Positions 1 through 13,600 are shown, counted from the stretch's first letter. The stretch: DNA of 64,000 nt from Malania oleifera (GCF_029873635.1 NC_080423.1:100316991-100380990), one strand, 5' to 3'. Made by a program: numbers and translations. The notes: generated by a model not told the origin, from the sequence alone.

Positions 1-872
1 CCCGAAGAACATCTAAAACCAAAATTAGTATATATATATATATATGAACCACATATATGTCTGCATGCATTTATATCCATACACAAATTTTTCTCCAAGT
101 AAAAACCTAATAGGTCAATGTATCCAAATTTGGGAATGAGTTCCTACAATAAATCATAGAAAAAGAAAATAATTAGTTTTCTAAAAAGGCTATTAAATAG
201 TTTCAGTGTTTCCAAGAAGGAATCCTGGAAGAGGAGAGCAATAGACAGATTAAACAAGCGATGGACAGATTAAACATCCAGCATTTTTGCACTAGTAACC
301 ACTATCAACACTCAAATTTCTGCCAAGTAATTTTTTTGGTATGGAAGGAACTCCACGTATATTTTGAGATTGCCCTTCCTTTTTATTTTCCTGAAGGCTT
401 TGTGTCCAATTCAGTGTTATTCGACCACTTAGCCTTTTTGAACTACATTTGTAACATTTGAATGATCCACATATTACATTAGAGAACCAGATAAAATTAT
501 TCTGATCTGACCTTCCACTAAATAAGCAACCACAAACTGAGAATTGACATCATTGCCTCATCACACTTAGGCACTGATTACCTTGAGAAGCACAAATTTA
601 GTTATTTGTGGTGCCTCAACTATCTATGCTTCTAAAAGCGTCAAACACAATAGGAAGATTATCAACACACTGAACCAAAAAATTGTAATATTTTAAAGAA
701 TTTATGAAGCGTGGAGATGGATAGGATATACAGGTATAACACAACACAAATATGGTAATATTGGGTAATTTGGAACCTCAGACAAACTGAAACACAATAA
801 AATGACTAAGCAAGACTCTGTTAATAAATATATGTACTTCTATTGCGTTTACTGCTAATATTTTGTTAAAAC

Positions 873-1035
873 TGTTAAGCAACCACTTTACCTAAAAGTT
901 TAAGCTTTTAGGTAAAATGATAATCTAACATGGTATCAAGCTATATTGCCACGAAGTCCTGGATTCTTGGACCACTATAAGCTTCAGCTGTTAGATTGTG
1001 GGCCAACAATGTGTTATGTATACCAAGCTTTAACA
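873..1035. mobile_element. Rearranged SMART/TRIM fragment with a palindromic LTR
   Basis: LTR-like sequence of the same short family as 3043-3347 and 46479-46767. Positions 887-916 form a near-perfect inverted repeat (TTTACCTAAAAG ... CTTTTAGGTAAA), so one half reads as the reverse LTR and the other as the forward LTR. This is followed by TAACA|TGGTATCAAGC, resembling an LTR end plus the initiator-Met-tRNA primer site. A reverse LTR half ends in CTTTAACA at 1035. Confidence 0.6.
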
Positions 1036-1399
1036 ATCCCCAACAAGCAGCCCATTTGCATGTATTTGATTTGTATTTAAAAGTATCTCAAGTATTGGAT
1101 ACAATTTGAAAGTTGAAAACCATATTCTATTTTTTACTTGTATCTGAAGTATTAGATACATATCAAGAAGTACTGGACAAGTATTGTCCAGATGCAGATA
1201 AAATATAGAATACACCTGCCCTCTAGAAATATCCATGCTACACAATTATTTATTTTCTTTAAATGTTAAAAAAAATATATCTAAGAAAGACTCATAGAAA
1301 ATTAAAGGAATGGACTAAAGATCAACTACGATAAAAAAGGCAATCAACCAAGTGACCTAACAAGCACCAATAATTTTATATATATATATATATATATAG

Positions 1400-1700
1400 A
1401 AAGTCACTAAGAAAACTAGGAGAATACATGAAAGGGAGAACAAGAAGTCAACAAAACAAAATGAAGAGAAGAATTACAAACAGCCACTCTCCAATCCCTT
1501 TGCACATCAACCAAAGAAATTACCCAAAAAATATCAGAATCTACAGACCAAAAAGGCTCTATCTTAAAGCAAATATTCCAATCTAACATGGTCCCTGAAG
1601 ATTCTATGATTTTTCTCCTTCCCTTAGAACTTAAAGGATAACAAGCCAAGCACACTGCCATAACACTTTCCCTTGCAGATTCTTACCAAAACCCTAGAAC
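1400..1700 (-). mobile_element. L1-type LINE 3' fragment
   Basis: Shares the 3'-region motif with 13433-14330 and 60965-61480: GGGAGAACAAGAAGT, then CTCCAATCCCTTTG, on the plus strand. It is an old truncated copy with approximate boundaries. Confidence 0.5.
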
Positions 1701-3042
1701 TTCATCCACATTAAAATAATTGTTTGCATAGCTAATACATATTGCAATGAAAACCATAAAATCTGTAAGTCAAAACTTTCATTCGCATTTTGAAAGGTTT
1801 GCGGAACAACAGTTTGCAACTTCAACTAATAAAGTACCGCAGCTATGATGTCAGGTGTGACAACCGACTAGAATAGGATAAAAGCCCTCACCTTCAGTTC
1901 GCAGACAAAGTCATATTATTCTTCAATTGTCAACCAATAAAAAAATGTTAGGAATCTCAAACTAATACCCTATCTTCTGATTGAATTTCATGTCTCAAAA
2001 TCAAATTATCAGTACTAGTTTTTTGCTTGCAACTGGGATTGCCAGGCTTCCTATTATGGCCAAAATCTTTCACTGCTCTATTATATCCTTGGTTACTCCT
2101 ACCGAAACACCAAACTTCATCCACACTCAAATATATCATCATTGCTAAGAAATATTGTAATGCAACCATAAAATCGGTAAATCAAAACTGTCAAATGAAT
2201 TTTGAAAGGCTTTCAAAACAACAGTCTTCTATCAACTTTAGGTGTCACAACTGGCTAAGATAGGATAAAAGAACACCATATTGTTCATCAATATTAAACT
2301 AATACCCATTATACTGAGTGAATTTCATGCCTTAAAATCACTTTATCAGTGCTAGTTGTTTGCTTCGACTGCTATTAATTTCTCAATATGGCCAGCATTC
2401 TTTGGTTTCCTGAAAGGCCTGGGAGTTATTGTTGAATTCTAGGACCCCATTCTGAAAGGACAGGTAGGCATCAAGCAGCATGGAATAAATTCTATATTTT
2501 TTTATGACATAGAATCACTTACATCCATGCTATACCAGCCAGCATCCCTGTTTCCTATATTTGAAATTTTGACTGTTCAACATTCAAGCCAATGTTCAAA
2601 ATAGGATAAAAAAATTCTCAAATTCTTGAGGGATCTCTTTTGGCTTAGTTTGGGGAGAATAGGATAGATCACTTAGATGTGGTTCAATGTGTCGCACAAA
2701 AACAAAAGAGGCCTGGAATAAGAATTTCATGTTAGAAAACAAAGTTCTTGCTATGTTAAATTTTTTCGCAAGCAGTTAGTATTTGGCATCAGCATGTAGC
2801 CATGCATAAACAGTCAAACATCTAGAGTCTAGACAACTGACTGGCTGAAACTTTAACCCATCCATGTGAAGGACTCATGATTGACCAAGGGAACTTGTTT
2901 TCTTGCCTGTCAGGCTTTTCCTAAGCATGACATAGACTGGATGTTCTGTTGCATTTTTCCTCTTACTTATGGTGAAATGATGCTTCTCACATGTTTTTTA
3001 TTTGTTTGCGATGCCTGATTTCTTGATGTTGATGTACTATAA

Positions 3043-3347
3043 TGTTAGATTATCAATTTACCTAAAACTAAAAGCTTAAGATGTTAGGTCGTGGGTCAAC
3101 AATGTATATCAAATTTTAACATTCCACGCATGTGCAGCCAACTGCACATGGAGAGAAAAGCAAACAATAAATAACATCCATCACTGGGAATAAGATAATT
3201 TTTTTACCGTCACACAATAAATGCAATCAACAAGACTAAATTCGGGCCCTCCTAGCAACCAAGCACTGAGACCATGTTAAATTAGCACTCTACCTAAAAG
3301 CTTAAGTTTTTAGGTTTTCGACCAACAATGTTTATCAAGCTTTAACA
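3043..3347 (-). mobile_element. SMART-type miniature LTR retroelement (305 bp)
   Basis: Read on the minus strand. LTR1 is 3275-3347 (TGTTAAAGCTTGATAAACAT...TTTAACA). It is followed by a primer-site-like TGGTCTCAGTGC, a short non-coding interior, and LTR2 at 3043-3121 (TGTTAAAATTTGATATACAT...TCTAACA). There is no coding capacity. No target duplication is visible. Confidence 0.7.
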
Positions 3348-3542
3348 GTAGTGTACAGTGAATTTGTTCATACTGGCTTATAAGTTACAACTAAGAAAAT
3401 AAATCAAGACAAGATCTAATTTGGATCAATTTGGTCAAGTTCTCTAAAATACAAAAGCAATGTAATTGAATCAGGTTCAATCATTATGATAAATGAGATT
3501 CAAAATGAAAAAATATAACTCAGTTATTTGAGAGACACTCAC

Positions 3543-3640
3543 GGAAGGACTGCAGCAAGAACAGAATAGTTTTCAACAGTATGCTTCTCATTAAGAAGAG
3601 GCTCCTCTGTGCTACCAATTTCACCCATTGACTTCCCCAC
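3543..3640 (-). CDS. VGT1: VGT1-like coding exon 2
   Basis: 98 bases between a TTCTTAG acceptor and a GTGAGT donor. It encodes 32 residues and the first two bases of a proline codon. It contains the EEPLL acidic di-leucine motif; such motifs commonly direct tonoplast sorting, and that role is inferred here. Confidence 0.78.
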
Positions 3641-4404
3641 CTAAGAACAACAACAGCAACAGTATACGCATTTTATAAGACTGTAAAACCCTCTGGTTGG
3701 TTCACAACAAAACTGAGGAAAAAATTCAAGAAATATAACTCCGAAACCCATCTAAAAGATTGTTCCTTTGCCAAGAGCAGTCTCAAGACATTAAAGCAAA
3801 TAAGTATAGAAAAACATCAGTTCAAGCAATTGAATTGCATAAACCTTCCTTCGAAAACAAATTAAAATGAAAATGAAAAAATTTAATGTAATTTTTCCAG
3901 TAGAATCGTTTGAATAGAGGCAACGGATTGCCCTGCTCCCAAACGATGAAAAGTCTATTAATTTCAACTTTGCAGTTCATAGTTTTTCCGCACTTTCTCA
4001 GCAATTCAATTGAAGTGAAAGCAGACCAGAAGCAATCGGATCACAAAATTTGAAAATACGATCAGAGGCATATAAAACTCAAAAATTCATGTAATCGATT
4101 TACAAAGTTCCAAAACAAGTGAAAATTTTAACATTTAAAACTTCACTTTTCTTTCCACAACATTCCCAGCAACCCAATGGAGCTTAAAGCACAATAACTC
4201 AATTACATCAAAAATTTTAAAACAGGAGAAGTTCAACATCCAGATTTTCACACTCTGTTCGTTCCCACGATTCCCCCAACAACCAAACAGAGCTACGCAA
4301 ACCCAACAACCGAAGCAACCCAATTACAAATATTATGAGATTTTCAAGACCTTTCCGAAGGAAGAGAGCGTGGGCTGCTCAGGATCGGAGGGCCCAGACG
4401 CCAT
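3543..4404 (-). CDS. VGT1: Vacuolar glucose / D-xylose-proton symporter-like transporter, 5' part (coding exons 1-2)
   Basis: This is the N-terminus of a major-facilitator sugar/proton symporter of the plant vacuolar glucose transporter group. Exon 1 (4351-4404) gives MASGPSDPEQPTLSSFGK. Exon 2 (3543-3640) continues with a GKSxGEI segment and EEPLLNEKHTVENYSVLAAV. This matches the cytosolic leader of Arabidopsis At3g03090/At5g17010 as I know them; the first membrane helix (FLFPxxGGLLxGY) should open exon 3. Exon 1 ends at a GT donor and exon 2 ends in phase 2 at a GTGAGT donor. Only 50 of about 500 residues lie here. No helix-coding exon was found in bases 1-3542, so either intron 2 exceeds 3.5 kb or the gene is truncated. 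The adjacent NDUFA12 on the same strand supports orthology to At3g03090, although a paralogue of the same subfamily is possible. Confidence 0.8.
4351..4404 (-). CDS. VGT1: VGT1-like coding exon 1
   Basis: Eighteen codons from the ATG at 4404-4402, ending in AAG before a GTCTTG donor. Without splicing, the frame stops six codons later. Confidence 0.72.
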
Positions 4405-4528
4405 TTTCAGGGCTGAAGCAGATCAAGCCGGCGAGAAGCAAAAACCAAAGAACAAGAGGAGCTCCCGTGCCCTGTTGGGGGAATTCTAAGACCAAGTTAT
4501 TAAATAAATAGGCGGCTTCTGAACTCTG

Positions 4529-4533
<5 letters not shown>

Positions 4534-4563
<30 letters not shown>
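4534..4563. repeat. (GA)n microsatellite upstream of VGT1-like ATG
   Basis: About fifteen GA repeats; (CT)n on the gene's coding strand. Confidence 0.9.
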
Positions 4564-4565
<2 letters not shown>

Positions 4566-5153
4566 GTCGTTGGTAGGTGAAAGAAAAGAGGTTTTCACAT
4601 GAAACGGGGGTTAGAGTTCAAGGTAGGAGTGATGGAACGGACTCTGTTTCTTGAGTCATACTCTGCAGTTCCTCATTTGGTTTCGTTTTTGTTTTTGTTT
4701 TGCTTTGTTTGTTTTGATTGGTTACCTTTTTTGTTTTTTTGTTTATTCTTTTGTAATGCATCGGATCGCACTTCACCACTTACAAGGATTCGCTTAAATA
4801 GAGTTTACTTTTTTGGCCCAAGCAAGAAAAAATGCAACCCCTAAATTACTCTGTTACTATTAGCATTTTAGTATAAAAAATTGGGCACAAAGATTTTAAA
4901 CTCGCATTTAATTAGTAAAGGAAATAGGATAAAATTAAACCAAAAATAAAAGTTTGATTGAATAGAAGGAAGACAATTTAATTTAGTACAATTTTATTTT
5001 ATTTTTATTTATAAAATGGTTGTAAATAATTATTTGCACAAAGAATATGACTCGATTTGAAATCAAATATTTATGCTTCTCATGTGTTTGTCTCTTGGAA
5101 TTATTTATTTTTTGAAAGTAAAAAGAGAAAAATATGTTGTTAAAAAACGTTTA

Positions 5154-5768
5154 AGGACTTATTTAAATGTGTAAAATAATTTTTATATTTATTCTTAAAT
5201 TTTCAAAGAATTGTAAAAAAAAAAAATCAGTTTAGTTTTTAGATTTCTAAGATTCATATTGAAGAGGAAGAAAATAAAGAATTTGTTTTAGTGTACAAAA
5301 TATCTTTTATTTTTTATAAATTTTAACATAAAAAACAACTTATTTTTTAAATTTCTTAAATTTATGACTTAGTATTTAGGATCATGGATTTTCGGATTTA
5401 GATTTAAATTTGTTTGAATTTAGAAAAAACTTAAGACATTTTTATACTATATTTTATTATAATCCACGTGAATCAAAGTCCAAAATATAAATTGTATATT
5501 CCCAAATGCAAATAAATCTAGAAATAATAACAAATATTTTCTTTTTTTTTTTACAATTTTTAAAGAGTAAAAAATGATTTGACATTTTTTGTGATTATTT
5601 AATAAAAATAAAAAAATAAAATTATTTCCACCCGCAACTAGTGTTAAAATATTTTTCTGTTATTCATTTTTTTTATAAAAATGTTTTTAAATTAAAAATA
5701 TTTATTAAAAAAATTTTGGAAAACTAAATTAGAAAATAAAAATTATTTTTCGCAACTAAACAAACTCT
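5154..5768. mobile_element. Diverged copy of the TTA-flanked MITE family
   Basis: It follows the same order of sub-motifs as 18448-19019 and 58205-58822: a left end AGGACTTATTTAAATGTG, an internal GGATCATGGATTTTCGGATT, a CAAATAAATCTAGAAATAA segment, and a right end GAAAACTAAATTAG. It is strongly decayed and the ends are approximate. Confidence 0.5.
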
Positions 5769-7490
5769 AATCTTTTTTTTCAAAAAGTATATCGTTAATT
5801 ATTAGAGCGAGTCAAAATAAATTATGATTACTCAAATAAAAAAAAAAAAAAAGATAATGTATTAATCATAAATGGCATAAGCCTCTTTTATAAGTTGTTT
5901 CTAATATTATTTTTGACTCTTCACACCGAGAATAACCTATAAGTTGGATTATTTTTATTATAACACAATCATGTGTCACGAATACCTAATTCAGTAGCAA
6001 TCAATTTATCTTATTTTTATCAAAATTAATTAATTTTTTTCAAGAGTAATATAGAAGATTCACATCTCATCAAAATAGATTAAGTTGACATCACAAAAAA
6101 GACTTTTTTCTACAATTCTATACTGCAAACACTCCTTAAAGTGCCACATGCTATAGCCCCCATTCAATACATGTTACATCTGCCCTGCTGGCCTTGACCT
6201 TCAGCTAAAAGAGCTAGTCCTCGAAGCAATTTCATATGTAATGTGCCCAAGCAACGTTTCCAAACTAAACAACACAACACCCAAAGGTAGCTTGTTGCTC
6301 TTGTTGGACCACCTCATCCCCCAAGCACTGTGGTCTCCATAAGCTCTCCAATCTTAATCCACCATTAAATGGGTTTGATGCTTTTGTCACTATTCCATTT
6401 ATTAAATAGACATCAAATAGACTAAAATGCATCTCCCATAATACTCATTTCATAAACTTTTTTTGGATCATTTGAGTATCACGGCCTAAATTACATAAAA
6501 AGAAATAATTCATATCCTATTTTACATTATTTTTCATCATTTCTTAAGGTTAGACTTCAAAATCTTTAAAATAAAAGTTTCAAATCCTAACTACTAAAAA
6601 TGTAACTTAAAAAACTTGCGTGTTTCACTCATTTATGAGATGAAGCATAAGATGAAAAGCATTCCAAGCATAAGATATAAAGCGTTCCAAGGCAGCCTAA
6701 TGAGAATGACGATAGCGTCACCGTCACTGTAGTAAGTTGGGCCGTGGGCAAATGACGATAAGTGGTAGGTAGGTATTGAAATTCGATACCTGACTTCCAG
6801 GAAGAAAATTAAAGGACATTTTCAATTGTAAAAATTAATTTTATTATAAATTGCCCTTATTTTTGTTTTAACTATTAATTCTATAAAAATACTTTAAGAA
6901 ATGAAATACACATGAAGGAATCCAATATATATGTAATAGATGATAGACAAAGCATACTAGGCAGGAGTGTGAATGCCCATGAGAAATTCCCAGAGAGTAT
7001 GATTTGTCAGTACTCCAAAGATAGGCGACATAGGAATGTACCATTACAAAGGCTATGGTCAACAATAAATTTCATTTACTTCAACAGTATTAAAAAAATT
7101 CAAATAACAGGGTCTGTTAAGACAGCAAGAGAAAAGAAAGGAGGGGAGAAGAAAAGATCAATCCTTTTCTTTCAATTGTTATAAGTACGAGAGGAACACA
7201 ATCATATATTGACCAGCTACTTTTAAGATGATCCAAACATTACACATGACAAAAGCCAAGCAAGGGCATGAAAGCCAAGCAGCTTAGCAGTTGTGTTATT
7301 GCATGTTCCGAAGGAGCATTTGTGACCGCAAACTTCTCCATTAGTCAGATTACAATTTCACAATTCATTGGCTTATAGAAAGGACATACTCCGAAGAATC
7401 GTCTCCAATAAACTACAAATGCACTTGGTCATGGTAAAAAAAACCAAATATCTTTAGGTATCCTGAATTTTTTGGAACTTCAGTAGTAGA

Positions 7491-7646
7491 TTAGGACTTG
7501 GTGGGCTGCCATGGTTGGTACCTGGTCCAGTCCCTCTGCCCTGGATTGAGGGTATGTCCCTTGGAATGGTAGATGTATTCGTCGCCCTCTCCTGAGAAAT
7601 TCTCCTTGTGTTCAGCCCCGTACCTTTTCGGTTTCAGCATCAAAAG
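7491..7646 (-). CDS. NDUFA12: NDUFA12 exon 5 (terminal)
   Basis: 156 bases after a GCTGCAG acceptor. It encodes [10 protein letters not shown] through the C-terminal PTKS and a TAA stop at 7493-7491. Confidence 0.94.
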   Translation of the reverse strand, partial: LLMLKPKRYGAEHKENFSGEGDEYIYHSKGHTLNPGQRDWTRYQPWQPTKS

Positions 7647-10600
7647 CTGCAGCAAAAGCAATTCCAGTTTTGATCATGATCTTTTTCTCATAAAGTAACA
7701 AAATATGATGTTTGGAGATTCAGGGACTTGCCTCATCCCCTGTGTGATCTGTTATAAAGTGGAGCCAACCGTGCCACTCTGGTGGCACTTGAGAAGCATT
7801 ATAGCGATCCTTCTCTCCATATTCAACCCACCTGTGTCTTCCTGCAAAAACACATAAAAACAAGTCAAATATAGTGTAAATAAATTATACAAAAGCACTC
7901 AAAATCCTCACAGTGGTCATTTTGGGAGATGATGCTATATTATTGTAAAGATGCAATAACTGCTTGTAAACACCACCCAAAACAAAAGAAATATTAATGC
8001 TAGGAGATCCAAAGCAAGAAGGTAAAATCGAATGGTTATATTGGTAGAAGCCAAATAAATTTTCCAATGATTTTTTGTAAATAGATCAAGACAATCAGGG
8101 TATTTAAGGTGGATGAAGCACTTACATTCTCTCTCTTTTAAGTCCTATTCTCATCTGATCCATGATCCTAATTCCCATTATTCTTTAATTGGAGAAGTAC
8201 AGTTACCTCTAAAGTTAAAAGCATTTGTTTGAACTGCCTTTTTAATAGAGTTAATAATGATTTGCTGCAAAATACAACAAGCGCTTATAAGACCTTATAC
8301 CTGGAAATGTTTGCTTTTATCATCATAGTGACAAATTCAGCTCTCATCTTTTTTCTATTGCCCTGTTTCTAGGTGCATTCAGAATAAATTATAGGATTTT
8401 TTTGGGGCAGAGTCAGACTACAGTGTCCTATGGAGGATTTTTCTTTCCCCTTAGAAGTACAGCAGCGGAATTCATGAGAGGATCAGATTCTCTGGCTCTG
8501 AGCTGTCTATGCAGTTATCTAGGATATTAATTTGAAGCAAAACACAAGTATTTCCAAGGACCAAGCAATTTTTTTATCTTTTGTGTAGTAGTATAGCATT
8601 CCTCATCTTTGGTTTTCAGCTTCTGGAGCTAAGTGTCCTCAATATATTGAAAAATATATGCATAGCCAACCCACTTTCCAACCCAAAAGGGAAACAAAAA
8701 TAAGTCAGCCATTTTCATCATAAAATGAGACAATAACTTTTTATCCTGGTCATCACCTAGCATTTCCAAGACCAAACTAATAAACCAAAATCTGTTTTTA
8801 TTCATTACAGAGCTCTATCCACAAGAGGATTGTCACGAAACTATTTATATGGCTTGAAGTAACCCAAATGCCAAGTAATCCAAAACTTTTAATTAAACTT
8901 ACCTCAACCATCAATTAAAAACCTAACTAAAGGAACCCCGAGAGGACAAGAAAACTTGCAAATGACTTACTGCTACACTGGCATGACCAGCACCACACTA
9001 TGCCGCAAAATGTAACTCGAAAAAACAGCGTGAGGAAACCTGTTATGGTAATGCTTCGATAACACACTGTCATATTGCCATAGTAACCATTTGCTTAACC
9101 TTTCAAGCAACTAAACTTCCTAATTTATGGTTAGAACAAATGGCCTGAACACATTATAAATTATAATGATCCAAATTTTTTCCTTCATTGTCAAACTAGT
9201 TTGCATCAATCTCCACTTCTCTGGAAAAAGCCAACTTGATTTGCAGCATGGGAGTATGATGGTTGTGATTTGTACTTTATACGTGCATGGGAGCTAATAT
9301 TTAAATTTAATGCAACTCCAACTTCTTGGTTGAAGATGATATTTTTTTAGATGACTGGAGAAATATTATTAAGAGAGGAAGAGAAGGGTACAAGAAAATG
9401 GAGGATAAGAGGTCCTCAAACCAAAAAACCTAAAAGAAAATAAAAATAAAACAGTAGACCAGCAAAATACTATTGACTTATTGACAAATCCATTTTTCAA
9501 ACCCCGTCTGTCATAATTAATGAACACTTCAAAATTCCCAATTATCTACGGCCTCTTCTTCTAACTCTCGTTGCCATCCAATCTGATTTCATTGTCTCCA
9601 AAAGCAATCAACCTCAATCCCACTTTACAACCATCATCATAAAATTCCTTAACAATCCAACTCCTACCAGAATCAGCAGTCTTCTGATAGAATGGCTGTG
9701 AGCAAAGATCACCCATGGATGCAGGATAAGCCCCTGCAACTCTTCAAGCACTATCATGCTTCCCCCCATCCTGTTCACTCTCAATTTATAAATCTCTACC
9801 CTGTCCCGGCTCCTCACTAACCCCATCATCAAAAATATTTGACCCCCACCACCTTGCCCCTAACCCCCCAAAACCAACCTTTTTGAGAAGAAAATCATAC
9901 TCATTTTGATCTCCTAACTCATCCATCAATAACTGATCTTTGCTGCTAAAAGCACACTGTAAACCCCACTCTAACCCTTCTGCCTCACTGCCCCAGTTGT
10001 TACTTTGTACTCCCCAACATCCTGACTAACTATACTGGAATTAACTTCCGTTAGAGAAAAACTTCCATCAGTGTTCCATTGAAGAATTTAATGCGCATGA
10101 TAATTAGAACTCTGTCCTTGCTTGGAACTACATTTGGTTTCCTCTACCTCTGGATGAGCATCGTCACTGCTTAAATTACTGATGGCGCCACCTTTTCCTA
10201 ACTTGCAGAATAAAATGTGGCCTGTACCTGCTCCATGTAATCAGAAGCCCCAGCCTGCTTCTAAACTCCAACATTGACCATGTATTCCTCTTCCTTTGGC
10301 ACACAACAAGAATCCCTAGGAGAATCCACCAATTGTTGACTCTTTATTGAGGTAATTATCGAATTGCAGTTTTTTGCAAAGAAGGAATTCTCTCGCCACC
10401 TAAATAAACCTTACCTTCACGCAACTACACACTAATTTGAAAATGATCACACTGCGATTCATCACTGCAGTATGTTGGCCAACTGTTTCTGAACTTTCTT
10501 AGCTGTTGAGAAGAAGAGAAGAAGCTTTGTTGAGCTTCCTTACTGTTTCTGGGCTGATGTACAAATTTTCCACTCTGAGGCCCTGTTTCTGCTGCGGTTT

Positions 10601-13600
10601 GGCTTTGTCACTTCTGATAGGCTGAAATCTCTTGGCTGGCAACTCTTGGCTGGCAAATCTCTTGGTCAGTAACTCTTAAGCCCTAACCTAACGGGCCTCT
10701 ATTAACAAATTTAGCATGTGACCCAATTCCAGCTCCACTTTAATGCCTGACCCATGCTAAACCTGCCTCGCACGATGCAGCTCATCTCTATCATATTCAA
10801 GCCTAAAAGAACCTGAGCCCACATTCACCCTCTCCTCCTTCCTGACCTACAACACCTGAAAGCCTGATTTTCCCTGCGCTGCCACTGCACCCAAAGCTTT
10901 TGTCATATTCGAGCAATTATTTCAATGCATGAAGCACATTGCCTCAATCTGTTCTCACTAGGAACAACTGCAACATCAGCCACCAGATCTTTCCATCCTC
11001 ACTCAATTCGTGGTGTTCATGTCCAGCTGATGAAGCCTTAAAATCCCCTTAAATGAATAAACAAAATCTTGCCCTTGATTTCCATTCACACCACATGGCA
11101 CAAAAACCGACTGATGTTGCCATTTATAATGAATCCTACATCGAAAAAACTGCACACTTGCCTTCATGCAATAAGAAAACTTCCCAAAAACTCAAACCTC
11201 AGCATGAAAACCTTACTCTTTATCTAAACAATTTAGAGAGAAGTTTCCCCATGGAACTTTGATGTTTCTTGCCCTGGCCAAAAAGGAATCCATCTGCTGA
11301 GAGAAAGAGAAGAGGTGACTAAGCATCATTCAAATCTTTTGGATTTTAAGAAAACAAAGAAAAGAAAATTGCAAACCACACCCCTCTGAGAAGATCAAAA
11401 ACAAACATAAACAAAGTATCAACCAGTGCACTAGGCTCTCAAGGCTCAAGCCACATCGGAGGCATAATATACGACTCCTTGCTTCTACATATTGCTGCTA
11501 CAAATTTGAGGCTTGAGGCTACTTCTTGATTGGCTTCACTTGTCGTGCACAATTTGGCAATGGCCTTTGTCTTACTTAGGTAGACCCTTCATGTGGAAAC
11601 CCCTGGTCTTCTAGGTTTAGGGATCTGGTGATCACTAAGGTGTCTAAACATCTGGATATAAGGGTGCATTCTTTTCCCTAGTAGTTCATGTTACTATCAT
11701 CCAGGTGTGTCTTTCCTCGATCCCTACGCATTCTCTTTTGCTTAAGACCCTGGTGAGAGTGACCTGTAAACTTGAGAGAATTATGCAGGATTTTCTTTAA
11801 CCAGGGGAGGGTGAGAAGAGGGAACAGCTTGTCATCTGGGAGGTAGTGGGTGGGCCAAGGCAGGAGGAAGGCTTGGGTCTCAACAATTTGGCGTCTAAAA
11901 ACATAGATTTGGTGGGTAAATGGTTATGGTCGTTTCCTTTGGAAAGTATTTCTCTTTCAGAGAAGGTTAATAAGTAAATTTGGTTTGCAGTAGAACAGGT
12001 GGGTTGCCAATACCATAGCTAGAGTTTTGCATGGATGTTTGGCCTCAGATGTTTGCTTTTCTGTTGCCTTTTTTTTACCATTTTTTGGCTTTTTTGTCCC
12101 GCCCTGATGCAGCTGTCTCATCCTTTTTTGTTTGGATGGCTCTGAGGTTCATTTCACTGTAACTTTAATAATAGGGAGGTTGAGGAACTTTTCTCTCTCC
12201 TAGGGTTGTTTTATTCTTTTCATTATTATCATCATGGGAATGTTAGGGTCTGGTATTAGGATGATTCAGGTGTGTCATGGAACAAACTTTTTGGCTTGTT
12301 GTGAGTGTTGAGTGTGCCCTTATTCTTTGGAGGATCTGTTATTGATTGATTTTAGAGGTTTTGGAAGGCGTAATTATGTCAGGACCTTGTAGCAGTGTTC
12401 TATTTTTGCTGTTATTTGGGTTATGATTGAAGGGAAATTTCCGGATTTCTTGAGATAGTAGGTCTTCTTTGGGATTGATTTTGAACCAAGTTATATTTCA
12501 TTGTCCTTGTGGGTATTCAATACAAGGTGTTTTGGCAATACAGATTTTGCTATTCATCAGGTTTTGATGGATAACTAGTCTGCTTTTCATATAGTATTAG
12601 CCTTTTCTGTTTCTTTTATGCCCTTCAAAGATTTCTTATTCTCCTTATACATTTTTTTTTCTTAATATGCTTTTTCACTCTTCCAAAATAAATAAATAAA
12701 TTTGTATGCCCTTCAAGGATTTCTTATCCTCCTTTAACATTCTTCTTTCTTAATATGCTTCTTTTTCTGTCCAAAAAATAATAATGAATTAACACATGAG
12801 ATTCAGCCCCAGGTGCAGCACCCTTACCATTAGCCCTTACAATTTTGGAGAGACTGTATAATGTACTTTCTTAAATTGCTCTGAACTTCAATATTCATTG
12901 TATTCTTGTCCTAACTGGACTTCTATGACTCCAACAACATGCACAACTTGTTTTTAAAAATTCTAACATAATCTATGGAAGACTGGGAGAGGCTCAAGTT
13001 GGACTAGAAATCGAGAGTTCCAACCCATTGATGAGTTTCAAAGATATACCTTCCTGCTGCAATAGCAGTCAACATTGTCAATGGCAAAGATAGATGCTTC
13101 AGTACATGACCTTAATTTCCATTGATGATTGAAGCCACCGAATTGTTAGCAAAATAAAATCTCCATGGGGCTCCCTTACTAAAAAAGACCACAAAAATTA
13201 CATCAGAGCTTCTGAATTGTGACCCTGGTAGTAGAAACTGCTGAGAAATTTTAAAGCATAGAGAAAGAAGAATATATTTTGCAAAATAAATGCTAAACAA
13301 CTTTCAAAGACTAGGCTAAGCATTGCTATACAAAGCAAAGGTGGTGAGCTGAAAATACGATGTGAATAAATTGAAAGAGAGAGAATTCTTAAAGAAACTG
13401 AGGAGAAGGAGAGACTACCTATGTTGCCCTCACATTTTTTTTTTTTTTTGGATAAGAGAACAGATAATATTAATAACCATGTCAAAGTGCAAGAATTCTG
13501 AGGACAAGGTTTCCGCATAGAACATTGAAAAATGATCAAAGACCCAAAAGATTATAAAAGAGCTGCCCTCCAATCCCTTTGAAGATCAAACAGTCGCAAT

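Larger units (their letters stand above)
1..3542 (-). other. VGT1-like intron 2 (partial), repeat-filled
   Basis: No exon was recognised. The stretch holds a rearranged SMART fragment (873-1035), an L1-type 3' fragment (about 1400-1700), a diverged tandem duplication (about 1689-2400) and a SMART element (3043-3347). Short TA runs lie near 31-45 and 1378-1398. Confidence 0.6.
4405..7490. other. Intergenic region: VGT1-like promoter side and NDUFA12 3' flank
   Basis: The VGT1-like gene is read leftward, so its promoter lies here. A (GA)n run at 4534-4563 is (CT)n on the coding strand. A TATA-like TATTTATTTAA lies at about 4500-4512 on the minus strand, about 100 bases before the ATG. From about 4860 to 6060 the DNA is very AT-rich and includes a diverged MITE (5154-5768). 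No gene was recognised between 6060 and 7490. Confidence 0.5.
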
